The notes under the pieces were generated by a model, which was not told the DNA's origin, made no database searches, and was given only the letters and a program-made list of their open reading frames with translations. Positions 35,101 through 45,900 of a stretch of DNA of 64,000 nucleotides are shown here, piece after piece. The DNA is taken from positions 1 to 64,000 of the forward strand of contig AUXH01000001.1 in assembly GCA_000482145.1 (NCBI GenBank), written 5' to 3'. Source of the DNA: Strigomonas culicis. Its lineage: Eukaryota > Euglenozoa > Kinetoplastea > Trypanosomatida > Trypanosomatidae. Every line of letters begins with the position of its first letter. The first letter of the stretch is position 1. The translations under genes were made by a program, and so were the position numbers.

Positions 35101-36862
35101 GAAGGCACCGCCGAACCACGTGGTGCCGTTCCGCCTGCGCTTCTACGCCAGCCAGGGGAATACGCCACAGCGCGGCCACAAGCTGTCACCGGACACGGTG
35201 CTCGACGTGTGCATCGACGCACTGGAGCTGCTGCTGCTGCTGCCGGAGCAGGTGCTCACGCTGCTGTACGAAAGCACCTTCAACCGACCGCGCCGGGGCA
35301 GCCAGGCGCGCAGCATGAAGAGCGCTGGCAACAGATGCAACGGGGAGGACTCGCCCCTCGTCACCGCGGCCTCGGTCCCGATGCTGTGTCAGCACGCCTG
35401 GCACCGCGTGCTGCAGTCGCTCGTGCGGCAGCAGCACAGCCGTGTGCGGCCTTCCTCGCCCGTCCACTACGTGCTGGACGGCTTCTCGGTCGATGTTGCG
35501 GCTGCCGCCAGAGAGAGCCGCTGGCGTGTGGCCGCGCTGAAGGAGGGCGCGGACCGCTATCTCTTTCAGCGGAAGCCGACCGCGCCGATTCCCGTCGGCA
35601 GTGTCTCGGCCAGTTTTCTGAGCGACCCCCGCCACATCCTCTTACCGTCGCCCGTTTTCAGCGCGGGCAGGCCGAGTGTGGCTGTCTCGTCCTCGCCCAG
35701 GGCGAGCCTGACGCCGCCGCGCGCCTCGCCGACCGCGCTAGAGGTGAAGCGTCACTCCTACATGTTGAGCCATTGGGGTGCGGAGGCGGACCTGGAGGAG
35801 CTCGCGGAGGGCGGCCCGCCGACCATCGGCCACACGCCCGTCATACCAGGGAAGCGCGAGGTGTACGGCTGCGACATGCAGAACCTCCACCTCCTCGCCA
35901 CCCTCGCCGCGGAGGAGATGCGGCTGACGCTCGGCCCGCGGCTGCAGCTGCTGCGCGAGCAGTACCACGAGCAGCTCACGCACCTGCTGGGCTTGACCGC
36001 CGCCAGCGGTGCAGCCTCACCGACCATGCAGAGTCCCGTGAGGAGCCCCGGCAAGCGGCGCACCGTCTGCTTCAGCGCCAGTACGCGCGCGGAGCTCCAG
36101 GACACCGGGACGGCGGCTGCCGCGGGGACGTCGCCCACCGTGCGTGGGACTCCCACCGCCGCCTCGCGCGGCCAGAGCAGCGGGGGTCGCCGCCGAAGCT
36201 ACCAGAGCCTCACCAGCGTGCGATCCGACGCGGCGGCGGCGGCGGCCGCCGCCACGTCGGAGGAGCCGCAGCACTTCTCCAAGGCCCTCGACAACTGCCG
36301 GGCGCTGATCGCGCTCTATGCGATGGAAGGGGAGTACGCCAAGAGCCTGTGCACCCTGTACGCGGACGAGATGCGGATCAACGCGTACAACGAGCAGGTG
36401 CCCAGCTACAATGAGTTCCAACAGAAACAGAAGAAGATATGGGGCCCGCTCTACCGCAACGGCCTGCGCGTCTCCTACCTGGTGTGTAAGTATCTGTCCG
36501 TGTATGAGCTCAAGAGCCTCCCGGAGGAGTATGTGTGTCTGCTGCACCCCATCGCGATGTTTGTCGGCTGCACCGGCGGCCACCGGGAGATGCGCGTCAA
36601 GCTGCCGGAGGTGCTGCTGGAGCTCATCGAGCGCGCAAAGCGTGTCCGCCTGCCGGTCGAGTCCATCCCTCTGAAGGACAAGGGCGAGATGATTCTGAAG
36701 GATGCGGCGGCGGCGGTCGCCGCGCGGGGCGGCAACGCCTCCGAGGTCATCTCGTGCCTGGCGACCGAAGGGGACGTGCTGCAGCTCACACTGCAGTACG
36801 TGTCCATGCCAGCGATCAGTGCGCTCTCCGTTCCTTCTCTGGATTGCGTTCCACTGGCGTGA
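32174..36862 (+). CDS. Hypothetical large disordered protein with C-terminal folded region
   Basis: This 1562-residue protein is not recognised. The first 420 residues are low complexity, rich in Ala, Gly, Pro, Ser and Thr, with recurring short motifs such as NSTLTG and NSTLGR and several SPP/SP sites. Helical segments follow at about 425-480 (ESSTASLRSDVLTVETIRQRF) and about 590-720, then Ser-rich linkers. Further folded-looking parts lie around 870-1100 (LLDLMLMCLLPCCSLENLL, VLDVCIDALELLLLLPEQV). The C-terminal part, about residues 1365-1510, looks best conserved: a helical region with GEYAKSLCTLYADEMR and ISYLVCKYLS-like helices. No catalytic motif, signal peptide or membrane helix is visible. 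The start is ATG 32174, since a splice acceptor lies between it and the upstream ATG. A scaffold or cytoskeletal role would be a guess. Confidence 0.82.
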   Translation: MHPGLKSHTGQRGEGVAGDTTGKVKPNAVGSKGTALPAKAKVDTKKGNDPTPREMWRAPAKPLVALGETAHRLMYGPRTEVRVGRKGMLPRPPLVAAEGAPADAFAKDAYARLVFTPLQGTGVASPTGNQDAIYVSEIELDDLASRQPVGAAGGAAADPVASRAQGSQRGGLDLGLTGADYNSTLTGTATRRPDAQKPLPLAPAPAASLYASFDGAAGVAARGDLPTDNLNSTLGRADRAAMLLGLARGEEEPPAASGGPRPGPAAGDGVFTGTGTQKLVFSNTSEIQNLKSLLQATATGDDEESPHSPPPSHSPPRAKLHASNFSPPALDFQNRTVSPQLPGAFNATAANNASPNVNRNLSADFSPTNAALGADAAAANYYATPRLRAALAKLYADTPVPTDVAIAAASEGKGPPHATGPKKGTEWYMRTESSTASLRSDVLTVETIRQRFGKSTTLMDAPDLFEVLSYLSICSSAAEVFEEPEDPNALPRLDGWWTSNRAKAAKDAAAASAANKIGPNRRTAAANMNTNIFSPGHEEAVSYASFLNTPATVLAELAAQPPSPRSTCRQAVPTPIPTAPSTIFKGATTTSYKDGADVLRDAVAANTRYLQNFVCEKPEEERLRNKVAQWCDRCVLEKVQEEAVGAGTGATHLTYKEDPDVLHEVDMLEVIQTEEEVRARKLLERRRLDQLSRSRREAFVNAVSQSYTTEDSEHSYKSPMRSRTSAASSCFGGSGRTEPPLGLGSPLITVDAQNSMTVLRQGVTVQPHSQIASCFNPFDVEGADSDDDVSVEAAGSSATRRWGKSVSSSPSPSKGKRAVTSGRGKSPQSPVMLIELLPTADRDGTRSPRSSFMEDGSMTDQFVPLTPMESQLLDLMLMCLLPCCSLENLLRMRQHRKLDLTGLSATETSADMEEQGDTKRPVGARLYLQQPLLFTKDLLLLLDTNANLRHEGFPGASASASLSVSVSESDSVSKRQKAPPNHVVPFRLRFYASQGNTPQRGHKLSPDTVLDVCIDALELLLLLPEQVLTLLYESTFNRPRRGSQARSMKSAGNRCNGEDSPLVTAASVPMLCQHAWHRVLQSLVRQQHSRVRPSSPVHYVLDGFSVDVAAAARESRWRVAALKEGADRYLFQRKPTAPIPVGSVSASFLSDPRHILLPSPVFSAGRPSVAVSSSPRASLTPPRASPTALEVKRHSYMLSHWGAEADLEELAEGGPPTIGHTPVIPGKREVYGCDMQNLHLLATLAAEEMRLTLGPRLQLLREQYHEQLTHLLGLTAASGAASPTMQSPVRSPGKRRTVCFSASTRAELQDTGTAAAAGTSPTVRGTPTAASRGQSSGGRRRSYQSLTSVRSDAAAAAAAATSEEPQHFSKALDNCRALIALYAMEGEYAKSLCTLYADEMRINAYNEQVPSYNEFQQKQKKIWGPLYRNGLRVSYLVCKYLSVYELKSLPEEYVCLLHPIAMFVGCTGGHREMRVKLPEVLLELIERAKRVRLPVESIPLKDKGEMILKDAAAAVAARGGNASEVISCLATEGDVLQLTLQYVSMPAISALSVPSLDCVPLA

Positions 36863-37250
36863 AGCAGCCCGCGCGCTTCAAAAAGAAAAAAAATGTATGA
36901 TTGTACACGTTACACCTCATTGCTCATTTCATCATATCAGCTTTCTATTATATTTTTATTTGGAAACTATGTATACTCACAGTGCTTTTCTTTGTATCAT
37001 TCTATCTGTTTTGTTTTCCTTTAGTTCCTTTCATTCATTTTCTCACCATTGTGGTCCTTTTCTCGCAGTGAGAGTACGGTTAGCAGCCGTGTGTAGAGTG
37101 GGGCAAGAAGTGATGTTGTCCGCTCAAATGTCGATTGCATGCTTCGGTATCCTTTCCTTTTCTTCTTCTTTCTCTTCTCGCTCTTTTTTATTATTATTTC
37201 TTTCTTTCTTGATATGAGCATTTTTTCATTGGTGCATGTAGCTTGTATAT
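36863..37250. other. Intergenic region with splice acceptor at 37240-37241
   Basis: AT-rich DNA separates the disordered-protein gene from the next mitochondrial-type gene. A long C/T tract (about 37153-37210) is followed by AG at 37240-37241, 9 nt before ATG 37251. No gene is seen. Confidence 0.65.
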
Positions 37251-38609
37251 ATGCAGGTGACGCGACTCTTATCGAAAAAGAAGTACGCGCGTCCGCTTCC
37301 TTCGCTTCTGCGTGAAAAACAAAAGCTCGTCCCCCTCGACCGGCATCTCCAGCAGCTCCATCACGCATGGCACCAGGTGAAGCCGAGTGAGCGCGAGCCG
37401 TGTCTGTTAGAGGTGCTGAAGCTCAAGCAGGAAGACGAGGTGGCTGCCACAGCTCCTGCGGGCGCGGGTGAAGACCCGAGCGCCACCGTCGCGGCCGCCA
37501 AGGCGAAGGAGAAGCGCTGCAGCGGCAGCGGTCCCACCGCCACGAAGCTGACCGGCGGGATCTGCGAGCCGGTTACCTACTGGAGCGCGCACGGGACGAC
37601 GAACGCCTCGTATCGGTGGCGGCATTTCTTCAATAAGGTGTATTACGAAAACGGCCTGGACACCGCCCCGACCTTCACCTGTCCGTTCTGTCTGCAGCGT
37701 GCGTTTGACAAGCGGGGGCCGCAGCCGCCAGCGCCGCCGGCGGAGAGCGCAGCGATGCAGGACCTCACGGACGAAATTGTGTTCCTGCGCACGTGCATGA
37801 CGGTGGACGGCGCGCTGCCCAAGTACAGCCCGACGGCGATCCAGCGCCACGCGGCGTGGCTGCACCCGCAGCAGGGGTGGGAGCAGACGTCGCTGCAGGT
37901 GCACAACCGCTTCATGCTCGCCCACCTCCGGCACCGCCTGCGGCACCACCACCTTGTGGAGCTGGAGTATCTGCGCGAGGTGCAGGACCGCACGTGCGCG
38001 GAGGACGCGGCGGACAAGAAGGTGAAGGAGGCGGATCTTGTGCGACACCATCTGCCGCCCTTCAAGCTCATTCTGCTGCTGGACGTCGCGAATCTCGAGC
38101 TCGGCGGCGATGCGCTGCTCTCCGTACTGGGGGACCGCGACGCGCAGCACACCTTCTCCGCCTTCCCTTTTGCCATCTGCGCGATGCATGAGCTCTTTAT
38201 CCCGCACACCTCACGCGTCCTGCATGCGGCCTACCAGCTTGCGCAGCTGCACCCGCACTCGGAGTTCTACAACCTGTATTCCTGCACGCGCGCGGAGGCG
38301 GGCGACATCCTCACCGCGTGGCTCGTCGCCGCGCTGCGGGAGGGGCGCCAGCCGCTCGCCTACTACGACGACCCCGACGGCAGCGACGCGGACCGCAATC
38401 GGCGGCAGATCGCCTCCAGCCACGACCCGCCGATCGTCCTGCTGACCAAGGACTCGCAGCAGCGCCTGTGCATGACGGAGGTGTTCGGAGCAGGGACGCC
38501 GACCGCGGCGCCGGGCGGCACGCTGCGGGCGACGCGCCAGGTGCACCTGGCCGCCATCATGCACGTGATCAAGGAGGCGCTGCAGTCGTCGTGGAGCCCT
38601 CCCTACTGA
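37251..38609 (+). CDS. Mitochondrial-type protein with possible NYN/PIN-like nuclease domain
   Basis: The 452-residue product begins MQVTRLLSKKKYARPLPSLL, a basic leader suggesting mitochondrial import. A CPFC pair near residue 145 is the only Cys motif. From about residue 275 the order resembles a NYN/PIN-like nuclease: a hydrophobic strand with Asp and Asn (LILLLDVANLEL), a helix, a strand (FAICAMHELFI), a segment with Glu and Asp (RAEAGDILTAWLVAAL) and a strand ending in Asp (IVLLTKDSQQR). These could supply the acidic residues that bind metal in such enzymes. This fold assignment is my reading and would need profile comparison. The N-terminal half (about 30-270) has no match I can name. 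If right, it would be an RNA-processing factor in an organelle with unusually complex RNA metabolism. Confidence 0.75.
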   Translation: MQVTRLLSKKKYARPLPSLLREKQKLVPLDRHLQQLHHAWHQVKPSEREPCLLEVLKLKQEDEVAATAPAGAGEDPSATVAAAKAKEKRCSGSGPTATKLTGGICEPVTYWSAHGTTNASYRWRHFFNKVYYENGLDTAPTFTCPFCLQRAFDKRGPQPPAPPAESAAMQDLTDEIVFLRTCMTVDGALPKYSPTAIQRHAAWLHPQQGWEQTSLQVHNRFMLAHLRHRLRHHHLVELEYLREVQDRTCAEDAADKKVKEADLVRHHLPPFKLILLLDVANLELGGDALLSVLGDRDAQHTFSAFPFAICAMHELFIPHTSRVLHAAYQLAQLHPHSEFYNLYSCTRAEAGDILTAWLVAALREGRQPLAYYDDPDGSDADRNRRQIASSHDPPIVLLTKDSQQRLCMTEVFGAGTPTAAPGGTLRATRQVHLAAIMHVIKEALQSSWSPPY

Positions 38610-38936
38610 CGCGCGCGGGCTAAGGGACTCGGGTGTTGTGGGTCACGTTTAGGCGCCATCACCGCAGCATCGATTCCGCTAAGTTAGAAGTATTGCGCTT
38701 TTCTGATCGATTTAAACAACAGAAACAAAAAAAAAATGATAACTCATTGTTTCAATGTGTCTCTATGTGAGTTGGATAATAATCTCTCTCCGCTCTCTTC
38801 ATCTATACATACATTAATCAGTTCTTTTCGAATCGGGCTTGGATTCTTTTTCCCCCACGATCCTTTAGGCATTCTTTTTTTTTCTTTCTTTTATTAGCAT
38901 ACTCTCCCCCTTAACGACCCCCGCTCCGCCACCATC
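38610..38936. other. Intergenic region with splice acceptor at 38896-38897
   Basis: AT-rich DNA ends in a 20-nt pyrimidine tract (38872-38892) and AG at 38896-38897, 39 nt before the next start. No gene is seen. Confidence 0.65.
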
Positions 38937-39314
38937 ATGCTTCGTCGCACCACCCCTGGTCTCTTCCGCCGCACGCGCGTGCGCCTCAGCGGCGACCTCT
39001 ACCACCCCCCGAAGCTGGAGGACGTGCCGCCTACGTCCGGCACGAAGGGCTTCTTCGGCCACTACAACGGACCCCTCGAGGTGCTCCGCCTGGTGGACAT
39101 CAAGTGGATGATGAACCGCTCCGTGGAGCTGGGCCGCGAGCACTACATCGCCGCCCCGACCATGTACATGTTTCTCTTCTACTTCTGTTGGAAGGGCTTC
39201 GTCAACCTCCGCTACGGCGACGGCAAGCCGCCCCGTAAGGTGGACTGGAACACGGAGGAATCTGGCTTCCTCCCCAAGGGCTTCAAGCAGACGGAGGTGA
39301 CGAAGAGCATCTAA
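38937..39314 (+). CDS. Small mitochondrial inner-membrane-type protein
   Basis: The 125-residue product starts MLRRTTPGLFRRTRVRLSGD, a strongly basic mitochondrial-type leader, and has one transmembrane-like segment (APTMYMFLFYFCWKGFV, about residues 72-89). Conserved-looking blocks flank it: YNGPLEVLRLVDIKWMMNRS before and PPRKVDWNTEESGF after. The size, leader, single membrane pass and charged ends match accessory subunits of trypanosomatid respiratory complexes or ATP synthase, many of which are lineage-specific. I cannot assign it to a particular complex from sequence alone. The ATG sits in a good context (CCATCATG) shortly after a canonical splice tract. A soluble role is unlikely given the membrane segment. 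Confidence 0.8.
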   Translation: MLRRTTPGLFRRTRVRLSGDLYHPPKLEDVPPTSGTKGFFGHYNGPLEVLRLVDIKWMMNRSVELGREHYIAAPTMYMFLFYFCWKGFVNLRYGDGKPPRKVDWNTEESGFLPKGFKQTEVTKSI

Positions 39315-39973
39315 ACAAGGATCCTTTCCTGTTATCCCGATTCATTCTCAACGCTTTCTTTTCTTTTCTTTTTGTTTTCCCCTTCTCCTCTGTCTTCCCA
39401 TCAACATCTCGTTTATTTCTCTAACCATGTAGTGTTCTGGTTTATGACTGGAAGACGCAGTTGGAGTAAAGCGTGATGAGAGATGAAAGGCAGAACAGGT
39501 AAAAAACAAAAGTGAAAATAATTGTTGATATGACTCGTCTTCTAGTCACAATAGTACTGCGAAGTAAAAAAAAAAGAAACGAAAAGAGTTTTTAAGTGAG
39601 GAAAAATAATAATTAGGGTTTTTAGCATTTTTGTAGCTTTTTTTAATATATATTCGTGTTTTTCTTCTCTTCGTTGTTCTAACGTATTGAATAATAATTA
39701 TTAAAAAAAAAACAATTAGTGTTCAGAAGGACATTTTCAATGTAAGTGCCATCTGCAGATGGCAAAGTATAATTAAAAAAAAAAGAATTTTAGTGATCTC
39801 CAAATCTTTTCTCTCTTCCTCTCTTCTCACTTTTGAGATTACCTCGAACGCATAGCATACAGTTTCTTTTATTTTTTTATTCTTGCTTGTTATTGAGGAG
39901 TATGCCAAAAAAAAAAAAAACATAAACATATATAATCGCAATTGAAAACTCTGATAACGTAACCATCCGTCCC
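39315..39973. other. Intergenic region upstream of TEP1
   Basis: About 660 bp of AT-rich DNA with many A-runs and T-runs contains the 3' flank of the small membrane protein gene and the 5' flank of TEP1. A pyrimidine tract at about 39867-39891 may be the splice signal. No gene is seen. Confidence 0.65.
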
Positions 39974-42900
39974 ATGCAGTACTTGGATCTCGCTGCGGCG
40001 GACATTACGCCACTGAAGACGGAGCTGATCGATCTCGTCTCGGTGTGCCTCATCAAGGAACCGAGCTACGAGCACGTCGCCACGACGGCGGCGACGTCGG
40101 ATAACCTTGTGGAGGTGGCGGAGGAGGCCAGCGGCAGCCTTCTCGCGCCGGAGGAGGCGCCCTCCGTCCCCAACATGGAAGTAACGATGGGGCCGCTGCC
40201 CTTCTCGTCCAGCGATGCGATGAGCATAGCTGCTGCCGCCCCCGCCGCGGCCACCGTTACACGGCCGAGCCCCGCCGATGATGCAGTCACCAAGATGCGA
40301 AGGCTCGTTCACTGGATCAGTAAACATGATGGCGAGTTTGTGCTGAAGGTGGCGCTCTACGTACGGCAGGAGCTGTACATACGGCAGACGGCGAACTTTC
40401 TGACCGCTCTGTGCGCGCGGGAGCCGAACTGCATCCCCTTCTTGACGTGTTACATGGAGAAGATTATAGTGCTGCCGTCGGATTGGCTGGCCATAGCCAA
40501 CTTTGCCTACTTTCACGACACAGAAGCCGCGCACCGCTTCGAGCCTCTGTCTGCGCCGCAGCTGGTGCGGTGGCCGGAAGAGAAGCGCCGCCTACCGAAC
40601 GGTCTGCGGTGCGCGCTCGTGCACTGTTTCACCAAGTTCACCGTCTTCGCCCTCGCCAAGTACAACAACGAGCGCGCGGCGAAGAAGCAGCGGCGCAAGG
40701 CGCGCGCGGCCCCGGGCGGCCGCCCACCCCCGCCGCGGACCTTTACCTACAAGCAGCTGGTGCACGTGCTGCACATCACGGCCCCGGCCTACGCAGTGTG
40801 CTGCCTGCTCGGGCGCCGCTACCCGGCGACGGCGGCCGCCTTCGGCCGCATGGGCCTCGGGCCGCCGCTGGTGTTCCAGCCCCAGCTCGCCGGCACGCGC
40901 ATGCGGCTGCCGGTCGCGGAAACGTGGGAGACGCAGCTCGCGAAGGAGGGCAACACGGGCACCGTGTGGGACCGCCTCCTCGCGGACGGGAAGGTGCCCT
41001 TCATGGCGCTGCTGCGCAACCTCCGCAACGTGCTCACCCGCCGCTGCGCGCCGGAGACGCACCATCGGGTCCTCCAGCGGCTGTACAGTGAGAGCGAGGT
41101 GGCGAACAGCAAGCAGTTCCCGTACCGCTTTTACAGCGCCTTCCTCGCCGTGGCGGAGGCGCGCGCCGCGTACGAGCGCGCTCGTGCGGCGAGCGCCAGT
41201 GCCTCCTCCACGGAGGAGTGCCATCGGGGAGGGCAGCGGCGGAGGGCACTCGACCGTCTGTGCGAGGACGCCGACTACCCACACGAGAGGTACGACTACG
41301 ATGCGGCGCTGGAGGCGGCGCTGACCACGTCCGTGAAGCTGAACGTGGTGCCCATCCAGGGCGCCTCCGTCGTCATCCTGTGCCTCTCGCACGCGCTGCT
41401 GGCGCCGGTGCGGGCGACCGGCGGCAGCGGCCCGCAGCCACCGGTCGCCTCCCAGCGGACGTATCTGGACCTCGCGGCGCTGCTGCTGCTCACCCTCGAG
41501 CGCGCGTGTGAGCAGTGTACCGTCCTCCTGTGCTGCGGCGACACCTACGAGGTGCAGCCGCCGCTGCGGCGGCGGACCGGTGGGGAGGCGCCGGCGGGCC
41601 TTCTCGCGCGACTGCGGGCCTTCACGGGCCACTGCCAGGCGCTGCTGGCGGCGTGGAGCGCGCGCCACGATGGTGCGGTGTTTTGCGGTATCCACGCCTA
41701 CTATAAACGGCCGACCGCCGCCGTCTTCCCGTACGCGCACCTGGATCAGCTCATTGAGAATGAGGTGGACATCTCCAGTGTGGTGGTTTTGGATGTCGGC
41801 CACCACACGTACGGCAACATGAACCGCGAGGCGCCCTCCCTCGGCGACCTGCCGCTCTACCTGGAGCGCATGCGCCGCAGCGGCAGCGAGCACCTCCTTT
41901 TTCTCGCGTTGAGTGTGCTGGGGCCGGAGACGGCGGCGCCGGAGGCGGTGCGGGGGCTGGCGCACATGGCGCAGCACCCGGCGCGCGACCGCTACGGCCA
42001 CCGCAACGACGTGCTGCTCAGTGGGCTCAGCGACGCCGTGCTGCGGCTCGTCGCGGAGCGCGCCCACGGCGGGCCGCGCGCGCTCGTCGAGCGCATGGAT
42101 GCGCTCTACGATGTCAACCGCGCCGCCGTGCGGCGCGACGACTATGAGCGGGAGCGGCGGCGGCGCGCGCTCGACGGCATCCACTGCACGCAGAGGGCGC
42201 AGCGCAAGAAGAGCGTGGCCGACGTCGCCGCCACGATGCGACCGCTGCAGAACCACAGCAGTGACGACGACCGCGCGCCACGCACGGACAGCAACAACGA
42301 CACCCTTCGCAGCGGTGGGCTCACGGACGCCGCTGCGTCCCCGACAGGCTCCAGCCACGGCCCGCCCACCGCCGGCTGGGCGGCGAAGCTGTCGCCGCTG
42401 CTGTCAGACGTTTTGCCGCTCGCGGCGGCGGCGGCCGACACGGTGGGCCGCGCCGCGGCCGCAGCCGGCCGGGCGGAGGTGCAGGTGCAGCACCCCACGT
42501 CCTTCATCACGCTCACCAAGGTCGCACCCAACCGCCGGCTGGAGGACTACGGGAATCACGGCGCGCTGCGGGCGCGGGAGAGGCCCGCCACCGTGTCGGC
42601 GGTGCCTTTGGCGAACAGGCACACCGCGACGAACACCACCGTCAGTGCGAAGGCAGAGACCGGGCCGCTGGTGTCGGACACGGCGGCCAGCGCGTCGTCG
42701 GCCTCCAGCACTGCGGCGCGGTCGGAGGCCGAGCCGAGCGATATGATGAGTGGCTCCGCACCGTCCGTCAGCCGCGGCCTCCTGACGCAGTACCGCGAGT
42801 GCCGCTTCTTTATCTCCTCCACCTTCTTGGACATGAACAACGAGCGGAACGCGCTCACCTTCAACGTGTTCCCGCGCGTCCGTCGGTGGGCCGCCGCGCG

Positions 42901-45900
42901 GGGGCTGAAGATCAGCCTGCTGGAGGTGGACCTGCGCTGGGGCATCACGGAGTCCGCGACGGCGGAGAACCTCTCCACCTCCGTCTGTCTGAACGAGGTG
43001 TCGCGCTGCGCGCCCTTCTTCATCGGCATGCTGGGCTCCCGCTACGGCTCCTGCCCCTCCCCGCTCCACGTCGTCGCCGCGGACGACGTGGCGCTGGAGG
43101 ACTACGCGTGGCTGCGCGACCTGCCGGAGGCAGCTGCCGGCCAGCTGTCTGTCACGGAGCTCGAGATGCGCCATGGCATCTACAACGTGCAGCGGCGCCT
43201 GGGGGCGGGGCAGCCGCACGGCGTCGTCTTCTTCACGCGTGCGCACGAGCCGCTGAAGCAGTCGCTCCCGGCGGACGAGCGCGGCCGCGTGTACGACCCT
43301 GACACACCCCACGCACGAGAGCGACTCGCGAAGCTGACGGCGTTTATTGCCTCGCAGCGGATGCCCATCATCCCGTACCGCGCCACCTACGTGGAGCGCG
43401 CGAGCGCCGCCGCGGAGCGCACCGCGCCGATGGAGACGGCGGATGGGGGCGAGGAGGATGCGGTGGAGCAGGCGATGCTGCGGCAGATCCGCGCGGGGCC
43501 GCCGGAGGCCGGCGCGGGCGGGAAGAAGAGGCTGCGGCTGGAGAACGTCCCGCTGCTGCGCTCCTACGTGACCGCGGCGGCCGGCGCCTGGGAGCAGAAG
43601 AAGGTGTTGACGTCGCAGGACGTCGCGCTGGACATGGCGGACTTCTCGGCACAGGCGTTCGCGGCGATCACCGCCATTGTGGCGCAGGTCTGCGGGGTGC
43701 AGGCGGAGGACCTCCACAAGGGGAGCGAGCGGAAGCACGAGGACGTGGTGGAGGCGGACGCGGCCGCATCGCTCGCCTCGTCGCCGCCCGCACCCGCGGC
43801 CACAAAGGGGAACTACTATAGCACCCTCTTCGACGACACGCGTAGCTTCATGGAGAGCCTCTGCAAGCTGTACGTCTCGCCTGGCAAGGTGGTGGAGACC
43901 TTGGCGTCCTTCGCGCTGACGGGCGCCATGGTCGCGAGCGACGAGCGGGAGCGGGAAGAAGCAGCAGAGGCATCCAACTGGAAACCACCGTCCGACGCGG
44001 GGGAAGGCAAGGAGGCTGCTGCGTGGGGGGCCGATCACGCGGACAGCGTCACGGAGTTGGCGGCAGCGGCCGGCGCCCCCGCCTCGCCCGACTGGGTCCT
44101 TGCCTCCGACGAGAGGGACGGCCGGCTGATGACGCAGCTGCTGGGTGACGATGCGGCGGTCGCCACAAAGCACAGCCACATTCTCCTTCTCTACGGGGAG
44201 GATGGCGATGGCAAGTCGTCCGCCATCGCCGCGGTGGCGCAGCACCTTTTCCGGCTCAACTCCATGAACCTCTGTGTCATCTACCATCCCTCCCAGGTCG
44301 GGGACGGGAGCCTGCGCAGCGTCGTGCTGTACGTCGCCCTGTCGCTCGTGCGGCAGGTCGGTCTGGCGGAGGAGTTTCGCATACACGAGAGCGACTCCAC
44401 CGAGAGTCTCCTGCAGGTCCTACCGCAAATCTACATCGCCGCGCGGCGCCACCAAAACAAGTCCATTGTCGTCCTGCTCGATGGCCTGGAGCGCTCGAAC
44501 GAGCGGGAGCAGATCCTGCAGCACCTCGGCGCGCTGGTGCATCCGGGTGTCGGCCCCACGATCCGCTATATCATCTCGACGAACCCGACGTCCCTGATTG
44601 CCTCCGCGCTCCACGCGCGCGTGCCACCGGTGCAGGAAGCCGCGTTGCCGCTGCTGGACCACACGGAGCGCGCGCAGCTGGTGCGGCTCCACCTTGCCCA
44701 CGTCGGCAAGCGCCTGCAGGAGACGATGGACCTCAACGAGCTGAAGGACCTGCTGCGGAAGCAGGACGCCGGGCGCCCGAGCTACCTCACGTCCGCGCTC
44801 ACCTACCTGCGGCTGTTCAGCTGCTTCGACACCCTGCGCGATGACGTGCGGTACCTGCCCACCACGATCGAGCCGCTCTTCCAGAAGATGTTCAAGGAGA
44901 TGGAGAAGTGCTTTGACCAGACGACGGTGTCGCTCGTGCTGACGACGCTCTATCTGCGCCAGCCGGTGGGCGGTATTATGGAGTACAACCTGTACCGCCT
45001 GGTGTCCAACGTGGCCATGGCCACGCGGCTCGTGGACCTGCTGCTCGGCACCTGCATCAGCGCGCGCCACGGCCGCCTGATGCTCTGCAACGCCTTCTTC
45101 GAGGCCTCGATCGGCACCACCTATCTCCCCTACCACTCCGACCGCGTGCGGGCGTGGGAGCGCATGCTGGCCGCCGAGCTGCTCTATCAGCCCATCGCCC
45201 GCGTCACGGGGCACACCAGCACGCTGCTGCGCTCCGTCACGGAGTCCATCCAGCACAACGCGCAGGACCCATCGAGTCCGTGCGCGTTCCTCCCCCTCCG
45301 CTATGCGCCGCGCGAGCTGCTCGGTATCCTGCAGAGCGCCGCGCAGAGCAGCCGGCTCGACGTCGCGGGGACGCTGGCCAGCTACCTCCCCTTTGTCGAG
45401 ACGCTGCTGCGCGACAGCAGCATGCTGCAGCCGCTCATCAGCTTCCTGTCGTACCTGCAAATCGTGGCGAAGGGCGGCGTGTGGCGGCAGAAGCTGGAGG
45501 CGGTTGCACTCTTTCTGCACAGCCACTACCACATCCTGTCGCGCCGCCCGGACCTCCTCACGCAGTGCGTCCTCAACACGCCGGTGGGGGAGCGCGTCTT
45601 CAGCCGCTACAGCATGCGCTACATGAGCTCGCTGGCGGGCCACCCCGCCCCGGCGCACGCGGCGCACACGTGGGTGCGCTGGACGAACGCGGCGCCGCAC
45701 GGCGGCGACACGCGGCTCTCGCTCTATCACCCCTCCCCGTGGGCCATCTGCTGCATGGCGCTGAGCCCCTCCGGCGCGCTCGTCGCGATGGGCGGCGCGG
45801 ACGGCGTGCTGCGGGTCGCCGCGACACCGACGCCGGAGCTGGTCCAAGTGTCGCTGAAGCACGTGGCCGCCGTGACGGCGCTGTGCTTCCTCGGCACGCG

